Below, one piece after another: positions 9,244-17,227 of a DNA stretch of 64,000 nt. The first letter of the stretch is position 1; the number at the start of each line of letters is the position of its first letter. Source of the DNA: Vibrio mangrovi (GTDB lineage: Bacteria > Pseudomonadota > Gammaproteobacteria > Enterobacterales > Vibrionaceae); contig NZ_AP024883.1 of NCBI RefSeq assembly GCF_024346955.1, positions 496,001 through 560,000 on the forward strand, in the 5' to 3' direction. The notes under the pieces are model-generated. The model was not told where the DNA came from and made no database searches. It was given only the letters and a program-made list of their open reading frames with translations. Position numbers and translations under genes: made by a program.

Positions 9244-10085
9244 ATCAGGATCGCCCTATGTATGACTCTTTCACCGTACAGAGTATTGACTCTGTCAGTC
9301 ATAAAAAAATTGTACGTTATCGGCAGGATACCCATTGTCGTCTGGTCGATGATGTGATTATTCAGGAAGTACCGGTTGCTCTGGAATATAACGGGATTGC
9401 TTATACAGTCATGATGTGTACCCCCAGAGATCTGGAGATGTTTGCTGTCGGGTTTTCCCTGACGGAAGGTATCATCGACAATGATCGGGATATCCATGAC
9501 ATCGGTATTCATATGAGTGCTGATGGTATCACTATATCAATAGACATTGCTAACCGTTGTCTCAATCGTCTGCAAGAAAAGCGCCGTACTATGGCTGGAA
9601 TGACCGGGTGTGGGCTTTGTGGTACTGATCAGTTAACCCATGTTTGTCGGGTCCAGACACCTTTGGAAAGTCATACGACATTTCATCTGCATAAGCTGGA
9701 TGGTGCTTTGCATCAACTGAATCAGAATCAGCAGCTCAATAAACTGACCGGTTCCTGCCACGCTGCGGCTTATTTGAATCCTCATGGAGAGCTTGAAGCT
9801 GTATTTGAAGATGTCGGGCGGCATATAGCATTGGACAAACTCATCGGTTGGACAATCAGAAACCACAAACAAAAAGGGGCTGTACTCGTCACCAGCAGAG
9901 CCAGCTTTGAAATGGTACAGAAAGTTGCTGCCGGGAGAATCGAGATGCTATTTGCAGTTTCTGCAGCGACGGATATGGCTATCGATTTAGCTGAACGTCT
10001 CAATGTTACGTTGTGTGGCTATTGTCGTCCCGGTCAGGCCAATATTTATACTCATGCGGAAAGAATTCTCGGTTTGAACGAATAA
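9240..10085 (+). CDS. fdhD: Formate dehydrogenase sulfurtransferase FdhD
   Basis: FdhD delivers the sulfur ligand to the molybdenum cofactor of formate dehydrogenases, working with the IscS desulfurase. The conserved MTGCGLCGTD carries the CxxC pair needed for sulfur transfer; the FAVGFSLTEGII, GSCHAAA and SRASFEMVQKVA blocks are family hallmarks. Length 281 is close to E. coli (277). The ATG overlaps the fhlA stop (ATGA). In E. coli fdhD lies elsewhere, so its presence here fits a self-contained formate hydrogenlyase locus. Confidence 0.93.
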   Translation: MNQDRPMYDSFTVQSIDSVSHKKIVRYRQDTHCRLVDDVIIQEVPVALEYNGIAYTVMMCTPRDLEMFAVGFSLTEGIIDNDRDIHDIGIHMSADGITISIDIANRCLNRLQEKRRTMAGMTGCGLCGTDQLTHVCRVQTPLESHTTFHLHKLDGALHQLNQNQQLNKLTGSCHAAAYLNPHGELEAVFEDVGRHIALDKLIGWTIRNHKQKGAVLVTSRASFEMVQKVAAGRIEMLFAVSAATDMAIDLAERLNVTLCGYCRPGQANIYTHAERILGLNE

Positions 10086-10125
10086 CCGGGAGTTGGTTTG
10101 TCTTGATAAAAATAAAGAGATCAAA

Positions 10126-10704
10126 ATGAAAATAAAGAATTTACTTCCCGGCTTACTTATCTTGTTTTCTCCATTTGCATTCGCCCATCCGGGACACTGG
10201 GGAAATCATGGTTTTGAAAGTGGCATCTTGCATCCGTTGACCGGAGTTGATCATCTTAGTGTCATGATCAGTGTTGGCGTTCTGGCGGCTTTATTTGGGG
10301 GAAGGAGTCGCTGGCAGATGCCACTTTCTTTCATCGCTTTGATGATTGTCGGAGGTATTCTGGGAGTTTCTGGATTGATTGTTCCCGGAGTAGAACTGTG
10401 TATTGCTTTCAGCGTAGTTGCGATGGGAGTTTTACTGTGGCGTAGTGTTCAAATATCACATCAATGGGTGGTCGCTCTGGTGATGATTTTTGCTGTGTTC
10501 CATGGTATGGCCCACGGTGAAGAAATGCCGTTAAACACTCAGGCATTGGAATACTTCAGTGGCTTTGTGATTTCCACCTCTCTGCTACATATGACCGGAA
10601 TGGCTATCGGTGTCACCGTGTTACGCCTTTCGGTCAGCGGACGTCTGGTTAAACTGCTTGGAGCAGTTGTAGCACTGCTTGGTGGATCTTTCCTCTTATC
10701 TTAA
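10126..10704 (+). CDS. hupE: HupE/UreJ-family nickel permease
   Basis: Small membrane protein of the HupE/UreJ family, taken to import or gate nickel for hydrogenases. The 192-residue product starts with a signal-like hydrophobic stretch ending FAFAHPGHWG, then the metal-site signature HPLTGVDHLSVM, about six hydrophobic segments and a second His group FHGMAHGEE. The ATG at 10126 follows AAAGAGA and is chosen over the upstream TTG at 10093. Its place between fdhD and hypF implies nickel supply for the NiFe site. Confidence 0.88.
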   Translation: MKIKNLLPGLLILFSPFAFAHPGHWGNHGFESGILHPLTGVDHLSVMISVGVLAALFGGRSRWQMPLSFIALMIVGGILGVSGLIVPGVELCIAFSVVAMGVLLWRSVQISHQWVVALVMIFAVFHGMAHGEEMPLNTQALEYFSGFVISTSLLHMTGMAIGVTVLRLSVSGRLVKLLGAVVALLGGSFLLS

Positions 10705-10723
10705 GTTCTCGGGCGGTATTGCC

Positions 10724-13009
10724 ATGAATGAACGTTATTTGATCCGTGTATCAGGGATTGTTCAAGGGGTCGGTTTCCGGCCTTTTGTCTATCAGTTGGC
10801 TATGCGTCACCATTTATCCGGATGGGTGATAAATAGTTCTGATGGTGTGAAGATTGACGTTCAGGGAAAGGCAGATGCGCTCAATTTATTCATCCGGACC
10901 TTAAAAGAACGTCCACCGATTCTCGCCCGGGTTGATGAAGTCCAGTGTTTGCAACTGAATCCGGGAATATCTCAGGGGTTTGAAATTCATCCGAGTCAGA
11001 GCGAATCTGATGTAGCTGTCAGTATTGCCCCGGATCAGTCTGTCTGCCCGGAATGTCTCGCTGAAATGAACGATGAACGTTCTCGTTATTATCATTATCC
11101 GTTTATCAACTGTACTCATTGTGGACCAAGATATTCGATCCTTGAACAGCTTCCTTATGATCGTGTCCACACCACCATGAAAGTTTTCGATCTGTGTCCG
11201 TCATGTTCGCAGGACTATCATGACCCGATGAACCGGCGTTATCATGCTCAGCCGACGAGTTGTCGCCATTGTGGGCCGAAAATATATCTGCGTAGTGCTG
11301 GTGGTGAACTGATGGCTCAAGACGATGATGCACTTTCACAGGTGGCCGGGGTTCTGCACAATGGGGGCATTATTGCGGTCAAAGGATTAGGTGGTTTTCA
11401 TCTGGTTTGTGATGCAAGTCAGTCGCAGAGTGTCAGAAAATTACGGGCGATGAAACACCGTAACAGAAAGCCATTTGCGGTGATGGTTGATAGCATTGAG
11501 ACTGCAAAACGATATGTGTTTGGAGAGTCGGTTGAATGGCAGGCGCTGTCATCCCGTCCGGCACCGATTGTTCTTATGCACAGAAAACTTCACAATGGCA
11601 TAGCATCAGAAGTTGCATTCGATAGTCCTTATCTGGGAGTGATGTTTCCTTATACACCATTGCATCACCTGTTATTTGAACAATATCGTTATCTTGGCTG
11701 CGAGCCGATTCTGGTGATGACTAGCGGGAATGTTTCCGGGATGCCATTAGCAACCGATAGCGCTGACATTGTCAGTCAGTTTGGTGACATGTTAGATGGC
11801 GTATTGGACCATAATCGCCCGATTGCAAATGCGTGTGATGATAGTGTTGTTCATCTGGCCGGAGATTCCATCCGGGTGCTCCGTTTAGCCCGGGGATATG
11901 CACCATTAAGCTATAAAAGCAACTATAACGGGACTCCGGTTCTAGCCTTGGGGGCGCAGCAAAAAGCAACAGTTGCAATGGCATTACCAGGGCAATTGAT
12001 GCTTTCTCCCTATATTGGTGATCTGGATGATTTAGATACACAGTCCCGCTATGAACAGATGAGCTCATTATTTCAGAACTTATATCGTTGTGAACCTCAA
12101 CGCTGGGTTTGTGATGGTCATCCGGGATATTTTACCACTCAGCTTACTGAACATTTACCGGGGCATGTTCTGAATGTTCAACATCATCATGCTCACATTC
12201 TTGCTGTCATGGCGGAGTATCGATTGACCGGACCGGTCTTAGGCTTTGCCTTTGATGGAACCGGAATGGGTGATGATGGCTCTGTCTGGGGAGGAGAGGT
12301 GTTGCTGGCTGATGTGCAACATTATCAGCGTTGCGGGCACTTGAAACCTTTCCGGTTGATTGGCGGAGAGCAGGCGATTCGTGAGCCGGCCAGAATACTT
12401 CTGGCAATGCTACTTGAATGTTATTCACTCCAAGAGATCTGCTTACTGAAACATCCGGCTTTTGATGCGTGGACTGAAGATGACTTTGCCAATCTCTATC
12501 AACTCTGGCTTTCCGGAAAACATTCGCCTTTTTGTTCCTCCGCCGGGAGACTATTTGATGCCTGGGCCTGTTTATGCGGGTTACTGGAACGACCTGATTT
12601 TGACGGAGAAAGCGGATTGCTGATTGAAGCTGCCGCGATGAGGTCAGTGCCGGATATGGATACTCCTTTGAGCATGAACTGGGGAACGGAGCAGATTCCG
12701 CAACTTGATTGGGTACCGATATTGAAGATGAGTATTGAGTCGGGAGTCTGGCAACATCAGAAAGATGTTGCTGATGCGTGCAGGGGATTGATTCACTCTC
12801 TGGCTCATGCGATCTATCAGATGGCAAACCGATATTCATCATCCCCGGTGATTGTCAGTGGTGGAGTTTTTCAGAATCGCTTATTGATGAATGAGTTGTG
12901 GCAGTACCGGAGAAATACCACACAGCAGTTTTACAGCGGCACGATGATCCCTGTCAATGACAGTGGTATTGCTATCGGGCAGCTCTGGTACGGGATGCAC
13001 CAGAACTGA
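10724..13009 (+). CDS. hypF: Carbamoyltransferase HypF
   Basis: HypF makes the CN ligands of the NiFe site from carbamoyl phosphate, passing a thiocarbamoyl group to HypE. Domains in order: acylphosphatase-like (GIVQGVGFRPFVYQLA), two zinc-finger repeats (CPECLAEM, CTHCGPRYS, CPSCSQDYHD, CRHCGP), a YrdC-like domain (KGLGGFHLVCDA) and a Kae1-like carbamoyltransferase domain with QHHHAHILAVMAEY and VSGGVFQNRLL. Length 761 is near E. coli (750). The ATG at 10724 is preferred to a TTG overlapping hupE. Confidence 0.95.
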   Translation: MNERYLIRVSGIVQGVGFRPFVYQLAMRHHLSGWVINSSDGVKIDVQGKADALNLFIRTLKERPPILARVDEVQCLQLNPGISQGFEIHPSQSESDVAVSIAPDQSVCPECLAEMNDERSRYYHYPFINCTHCGPRYSILEQLPYDRVHTTMKVFDLCPSCSQDYHDPMNRRYHAQPTSCRHCGPKIYLRSAGGELMAQDDDALSQVAGVLHNGGIIAVKGLGGFHLVCDASQSQSVRKLRAMKHRNRKPFAVMVDSIETAKRYVFGESVEWQALSSRPAPIVLMHRKLHNGIASEVAFDSPYLGVMFPYTPLHHLLFEQYRYLGCEPILVMTSGNVSGMPLATDSADIVSQFGDMLDGVLDHNRPIANACDDSVVHLAGDSIRVLRLARGYAPLSYKSNYNGTPVLALGAQQKATVAMALPGQLMLSPYIGDLDDLDTQSRYEQMSSLFQNLYRCEPQRWVCDGHPGYFTTQLTEHLPGHVLNVQHHHAHILAVMAEYRLTGPVLGFAFDGTGMGDDGSVWGGEVLLADVQHYQRCGHLKPFRLIGGEQAIREPARILLAMLLECYSLQEICLLKHPAFDAWTEDDFANLYQLWLSGKHSPFCSSAGRLFDAWACLCGLLERPDFDGESGLLIEAAAMRSVPDMDTPLSMNWGTEQIPQLDWVPILKMSIESGVWQHQKDVADACRGLIHSLAHAIYQMANRYSSSPVIVSGGVFQNRLLMNELWQYRRNTTQQFYSGTMIPVNDSGIAIGQLWYGMHQN

Positions 13010-13076
13010 GTAGAACCATCCGGAAGTAATGTTCCCATCGGACGGACAGCTTCCGGACAACGAAGAGTAATGATTC

Positions 13077-13328
13077 ATGTGTTTGTGTATACCAGCGAGT
13101 GTTGTCAGCGTTAATGAAGAACAGATGACTGCTGTTGTAGATACTTTGGGTGTGACGCGGGAAGTCAGTACTCATTTAATCTCTGAGCCTGTTCAGGTGG
13201 GCGAACATCTATTGATCCATGTGGGATTTGCTATCAGTAAAATTGATCAGCAGGAAGCAAGAGAAAGTCTGGATACATATCGTGAACTGATGGAACAGGT
13301 GCATTCTGATGAGATGTGGATAGGGTGA
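13077..13328 (+). CDS. hypC: Hydrogenase maturation chaperone HypC
   Basis: Small chaperone that binds HypD and carries the Fe(CN)2CO unit to the large subunit. The invariant Cys2 after Met1 (MCLCIPA) is present, followed by the beta-barrel fold typical of HypC/HybG. Length 83 is normal (E. coli HypC 90). It lies 67 bases after hypF and 4 bases before hypD. Confidence 0.95.
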   Translation: MCLCIPASVVSVNEEQMTAVVDTLGVTREVSTHLISEPVQVGEHLLIHVGFAISKIDQQEARESLDTYRELMEQVHSDEMWIG

Positions 13329-13332
13329 CATC

Positions 13333-14490
13333 ATGCGTGACAATATTGGTGTAACGGATTCTGTCCGGGATTTATATCAGGGCTTTCGGGAACCCGCGGT
13401 AATTCGGGGACTGGCAGCGCAGATTCGGCACAAAGCAAGTCAGTTGCCCGAGCCTTTGTATATTATGGAAGTCTGCGGTGGACATACTCACACGATCATG
13501 AAGTATGGCATACAACAGTTGTTGCCAGATAACCTGCATTTTGTTCACGGACCGGGATGCCCGGTTTGTATTATGCCGAAAGAACGGATCGATCATGCCA
13601 TTATACTGGCTCAGACCGAAGATGTGATTCTGGTAACATTGGGAGATATGATTCGGGTTCCGGGTTCCCGAATGTCTCTGGCAGAGTGCCGGGCGAATGG
13701 TGGTTCTGTTATGCCAGTCTATGATCCGATGGATGTGATTGAGATTGCTAAACAAAATCCACACCAAAAGGTGGTCTACTTTGCGATCGGTTTTGAAACG
13801 ACAACACCGATGACGGCTGTATTAGTTCAGCAAGCCCGGCGTTTGCAGCTCACGAATCTCTGTTTTCATATTAATCATGTGTTGGTTCCTCCGGCAATGG
13901 AAGCCGTTATGGCAGATTCTATGACACGGGTGAATGCATTTATCGGCCCTTCTCATGTCAGTGTGATTACCGGTGCAAAAATTTACCAGCCGATTGTGCA
14001 GCATTATCAGATCCCTGTGGTGGTCGCCGGGTTTGAACCTGTGGATGTTCTGGAATCGGTCAATATGCTGGTCGATCTGGTTCTTGGAGGAAAACCGGCT
14101 CTGCAGACGCAATATACCCGTGCAGTTTCTTTTCAGGGGAATGAAGTCGCCCAGGCTTGTATCCATGAGATTTTTGAAGTCAGGGAAACGTTTAACTGGC
14201 GTGGATTGGGCAATATTCCTCGTTCTGCCTTACAACTTCGTCCGCAATACGCAGATATGGATGCAGAAATTTTATTTCAGCAGCAGTTACCGAGCGCTTG
14301 TGTCCCAGATCATAAAGCTTGTCGTTGTGGTGATATTTTGCGGGGCCTTGCCAGTCCGCCGGATTGCAAAGTATTTGGTAAGGCCTGCCAGCCGAGCCGC
14401 CCGATGGGAAGTTGTATGGTGAGTTCGGAAGGAGCTTGTAATGCCTATTACCGTTATGCCGGTTTTCATATTGAGCCTCAGGAGCACTAA
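13333..14490 (+). CDS. hypD: Hydrogenase maturation protein HypD
   Basis: Iron-sulfur scaffold on which the Fe(CN)2CO unit is assembled together with HypC and HypE. Conserved motifs are present: EVCGGHTHT (iron-binding Cys), GPGCPVC, GFETTTP and a C-terminal Cys group for the 4Fe-4S cluster (CRCGDILRG, CKVFGKAC, SCMVSSEGAC). Length 385 compares with 373 in E. coli. Confidence 0.95.
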   Translation: MRDNIGVTDSVRDLYQGFREPAVIRGLAAQIRHKASQLPEPLYIMEVCGGHTHTIMKYGIQQLLPDNLHFVHGPGCPVCIMPKERIDHAIILAQTEDVILVTLGDMIRVPGSRMSLAECRANGGSVMPVYDPMDVIEIAKQNPHQKVVYFAIGFETTTPMTAVLVQQARRLQLTNLCFHINHVLVPPAMEAVMADSMTRVNAFIGPSHVSVITGAKIYQPIVQHYQIPVVVAGFEPVDVLESVNMLVDLVLGGKPALQTQYTRAVSFQGNEVAQACIHEIFEVRETFNWRGLGNIPRSALQLRPQYADMDAEILFQQQLPSACVPDHKACRCGDILRGLASPPDCKVFGKACQPSRPMGSCMVSSEGACNAYYRYAGFHIEPQEH

Positions 14491-14495
14491 CACAA

Positions 14496-15497
14496 ATGAA
14501 GAAGCACAATACAGTCCAACTAAGTCATGGCGGCGGCGGTGTGGAAATGAATCACCTTATTCGTCATCTTTTCTGGGAAAGGTTCGGTAACGATATCCTG
14601 AATCAGGCTGAAGACGCTGCGACTTTGACGTTGCCTTCACCTTTGGCAATGACGACAGACAGCTTTACAGTCTCCCCTCATTTTTTTGCCGGAGGGAATA
14701 TCGGGACTCTGGCGATTGCCGGAACCTGCAATGATTTGGCGATGGTTGCGGCTAAACCTTCTTATCTGAGTTGCAGTTTCATCATCGAAGAAGGAACACC
14801 GGTTCAGGAACTAGAGATAATTGTTGATGCAATGGCTGCTGAGCTCTCCGTTTGTGGTACACAGATCGTTTGTGGGGACACGAAAGTTGTTCCCAGAGGT
14901 GCGGCTGATAAAGTGTTTATCAATACAACGGGCATTGGTCAGATTCTGAAAACCGGTGTTTCGGCTCACCGGATTCAGGCGGGGGATGTCATTTTAGTTT
15001 CCCGGGATATTGGTTGCCACGGAGCCTGCATTCTTGCAGCAAGAGAATCTTTACGTCTTGCTCATCCGATAACCAGTGATTGTGCTGTATTGTGGCCGGT
15101 TGTTGAATCATTGCTGGAACAATCAATTGATGTTCATGCGATGCGCGACGCAACCCGTGGCGGGTTATCTGCGGTATTGAATGAATGGTGTCAGAGTAGT
15201 GGGTTGCAACTGGCGATCCAGGAAGCACAGATCCCTGTTGATGATGCGGTTCGGGGACTATGCGAACTGTGTGGATTTGAACCTTACGATCTGGCGAATG
15301 AAGGTACATTTGTTATTGCTGTTCCGCCAACACAAGTACAGCACACACTTGATGTTTTACATCAGTTTAACGCCCGGGCTGCGGTCATTGGTGAAGCTGT
15401 ATCTTTATCACCGGCCAAGCCGATTCTGCATACAGCCTGGGGAAGTCGTCGCTATCTGGATTTTCCGGCAGGTGAGTTGTTACCGAGAATCTGTTAG
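14496..15497 (+). CDS. hypE: Hydrogenase maturation protein HypE
   Basis: PurM-like ATP-dependent dehydratase that turns its own C-terminal thiocarboxamide into a thiocyanate and gives CN to iron. The N-terminal LSHGGGGVEM block and the functional C-terminal end PRIC, whose last residue is the modified Cys, are intact. Length 333 is typical (E. coli 336). Lies 5 bases after hypD. Confidence 0.95.
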   Translation: MKKHNTVQLSHGGGGVEMNHLIRHLFWERFGNDILNQAEDAATLTLPSPLAMTTDSFTVSPHFFAGGNIGTLAIAGTCNDLAMVAAKPSYLSCSFIIEEGTPVQELEIIVDAMAAELSVCGTQIVCGDTKVVPRGAADKVFINTTGIGQILKTGVSAHRIQAGDVILVSRDIGCHGACILAARESLRLAHPITSDCAVLWPVVESLLEQSIDVHAMRDATRGGLSAVLNEWCQSSGLQLAIQEAQIPVDDAVRGLCELCGFEPYDLANEGTFVIAVPPTQVQHTLDVLHQFNARAAVIGEAVSLSPAKPILHTAWGSRRYLDFPAGELLPRIC

Positions 15498-15506
15498 GAG
15501 TAATGA

Positions 15507-15857
15507 ATGCACGAATTATCTCTGAGTCTGAAAACAATCGACCTAGTCGTAGAGCATGCCCGGCGGCAGGAGTGCAGCCGTGTTACTGCGGTAACGCTGG
15601 GAATTGGCAGACTTTCATGCATTGAACCTGAGGCTTTACTGACCGGATTACAGTTTGCCAGCCGGGATACGTTGGCGGAAGGCGCTCAGTTCAAGGTTGA
15701 TATGATTCCGGCCATAGCCTGGTGTGAGCACTGTCATCAACAGGTTGAAATCGATTCACATTATACCGGATGTCCGGTATGTCATCAGTATCAGTTGGTT
15801 GTAGAAACTGGAGAAGAATTAAAAATTAAATCTATAGAGGTAGAATCTTATGTGTAG
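15507..15857 (+). CDS. hypA: Nickel metallochaperone HypA
   Basis: Binds nickel through the N-terminal MHE and delivers it to the large subunit with HypB. The start MHELSLSLKTIDLV and the zinc site CEHCHQ...CPVCHQ are both clear. Length 116 matches E. coli HypA. It follows a GGAG ribosome site and overlaps hypB by 8 bases. Confidence 0.95.
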   Translation: MHELSLSLKTIDLVVEHARRQECSRVTAVTLGIGRLSCIEPEALLTGLQFASRDTLAEGAQFKVDMIPAIAWCEHCHQQVEIDSHYTGCPVCHQYQLVVETGEELKIKSIEVESYV

Positions 15858-16866
15858 TGTTTGCGGTTGTGGCGATAGCCACGTTGAAGATCACAGCCAT
15901 CATCATCACGAGGCTGAACATCATGACCATTCTCATCACCATCCACATTCCGGAGAGTCGGAAATTCAGTCAATGGTTGTGCACCATCATTACAGCCATC
16001 AGGGCGATGTTCATCACCATATTCATTATCATGTGCATTCCGGGGATGCGGCCGCAGAGTCTCTTCTGGCACATCAAACCGAACATGATCATCATGAAAA
16101 ACACCATCACCACCATGACGAACATCATCAGCCAGAAGTCACGTCTCAGGGAGACCTGCATTATGGTAAGGGGAAAGCTAAAACTCATGTAACAGGTGTT
16201 TCTCAACGCAGTTTGATTAATCTGGAACAGGATATTCTGAGCCAGAACAACCTGGTTGCAGGAGATAACCGGGAACATTTCCGGGAACATCATCAACTGG
16301 CATTAAATCTGATGTCCAGCCCCGGCTCAGGCAAAACAACATTGTTAGTGGAAACGCTGAAATTGTTGCAATCAACTTATACGTGTGCAGTGATTGAAGG
16401 CGATCAGCAGACAAGTCAGGATGCGAACCGTATCCGGGAAACCTCAACTGCCGCTATTCAGGTAAATACCGGAAAAGGCTGCCATTTAGATGCTCAAATG
16501 ATCCATCGTGCGTATCATCAGCTTGATATGCAGGAGCCAGGGATCCTGTTTATTGAAAATGTAGGTAATCTGGTCTGCCCGGCTAGTTTTGATCTGGGTG
16601 AACAGCATAAGGTCACGATACTGTCGGTGACTGAGGGCGATGATAAACCATTGAAATACCCGAATATGTTTGCAGCTTCTCAATTGATGCTGATTAATAA
16701 AATTGATCTGTTGGATTATGTAAACTTTGATATCGAAGCCTGTATTGCCAATGCTCGTAAGATCAATCCTGAGATTCAGGTGATCAAACTTTCTGCGACC
16801 AGCGGAGAAGGAATGTCCGCCTGGATTGACTGGTTGACTCAACAGCAGAAACTATTGGCAGACTAA
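15850..16866 (+). CDS. hypB: Nickel-inserting GTPase HypB with long His-rich N-terminus
   Basis: GTPase that drives nickel insertion. The N-terminus MCSVCGCG is the high-affinity CxxCGC nickel site of HypB. Residues ~14-115 are very rich in His, with many HH and HHHH runs, a likely nickel store as in rhizobial HypB. The GTPase domain has P-loop SPGSGKTT near 155, a nickel/zinc Cys-His region (GKGCHLD), a NKID motif and the SATSGEG block. Length 338 exceeds E. coli HypB (290) because of the His-rich insert. Last gene of the cluster; about 360 bases follow before csrD. Confidence 0.95.
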   Translation: MCSVCGCGDSHVEDHSHHHHEAEHHDHSHHHPHSGESEIQSMVVHHHYSHQGDVHHHIHYHVHSGDAAAESLLAHQTEHDHHEKHHHHHDEHHQPEVTSQGDLHYGKGKAKTHVTGVSQRSLINLEQDILSQNNLVAGDNREHFREHHQLALNLMSSPGSGKTTLLVETLKLLQSTYTCAVIEGDQQTSQDANRIRETSTAAIQVNTGKGCHLDAQMIHRAYHQLDMQEPGILFIENVGNLVCPASFDLGEQHKVTILSVTEGDDKPLKYPNMFAASQLMLINKIDLLDYVNFDIEACIANARKINPEIQVIKLSATSGEGMSAWIDWLTQQQKLLAD

Positions 16867-17227
16867 GACAGCAGGCTGGCTTAACTGAACTGTTTTATTG
16901 GAGGAAGATCCCAATTCTGCTCTGAGAAACAGTACAAAGTCCGGGTGTTAGAAAAGCGGCTATTACGAATGATATATTGGAGAAATCAGCGAATTTATCC
17001 GAGAAAAGGAAGGAATAGGTAAAATTGAATGTAGTTTGAGCGTATAAAGTGAATAATGTCTGCTTTTGGATATTTCAGTTCAGGTATATATTGTCCGTCA
17101 TAGAGTGATAGATATTTTCTGTTATTTTTGATTGTGTTATACGATTTTCCGTCATATGACACTATTTCGTAGTATCCTGAAAGAGACAATTCAGTTTTTC
17201 AATGAATATAAAAAGGATTTGATATTC
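16867..17227. other. Intergenic region hypB-csrD with weak minus-strand small ORF
   Basis: No clear gene. A minus-strand frame at 16995-17189 from a TTG could encode 64 residues rich in Tyr, Lys and Asp with protein-like composition (YDGQYIPELKYPKAD), but it has no clear ribosome site and I know no homologue. The segment is AT-rich and should hold the csrD promoter; I cannot place the -35/-10 with confidence. Confidence 0.4.

Noticed and set aside
12207..12842. 211-codon minus-strand frame opposite hypF
   Set aside because: It lies wholly inside a well-supported gene, has low-complexity Ser/Arg/His composition and no ribosome site or neighbour; it is a shadow.
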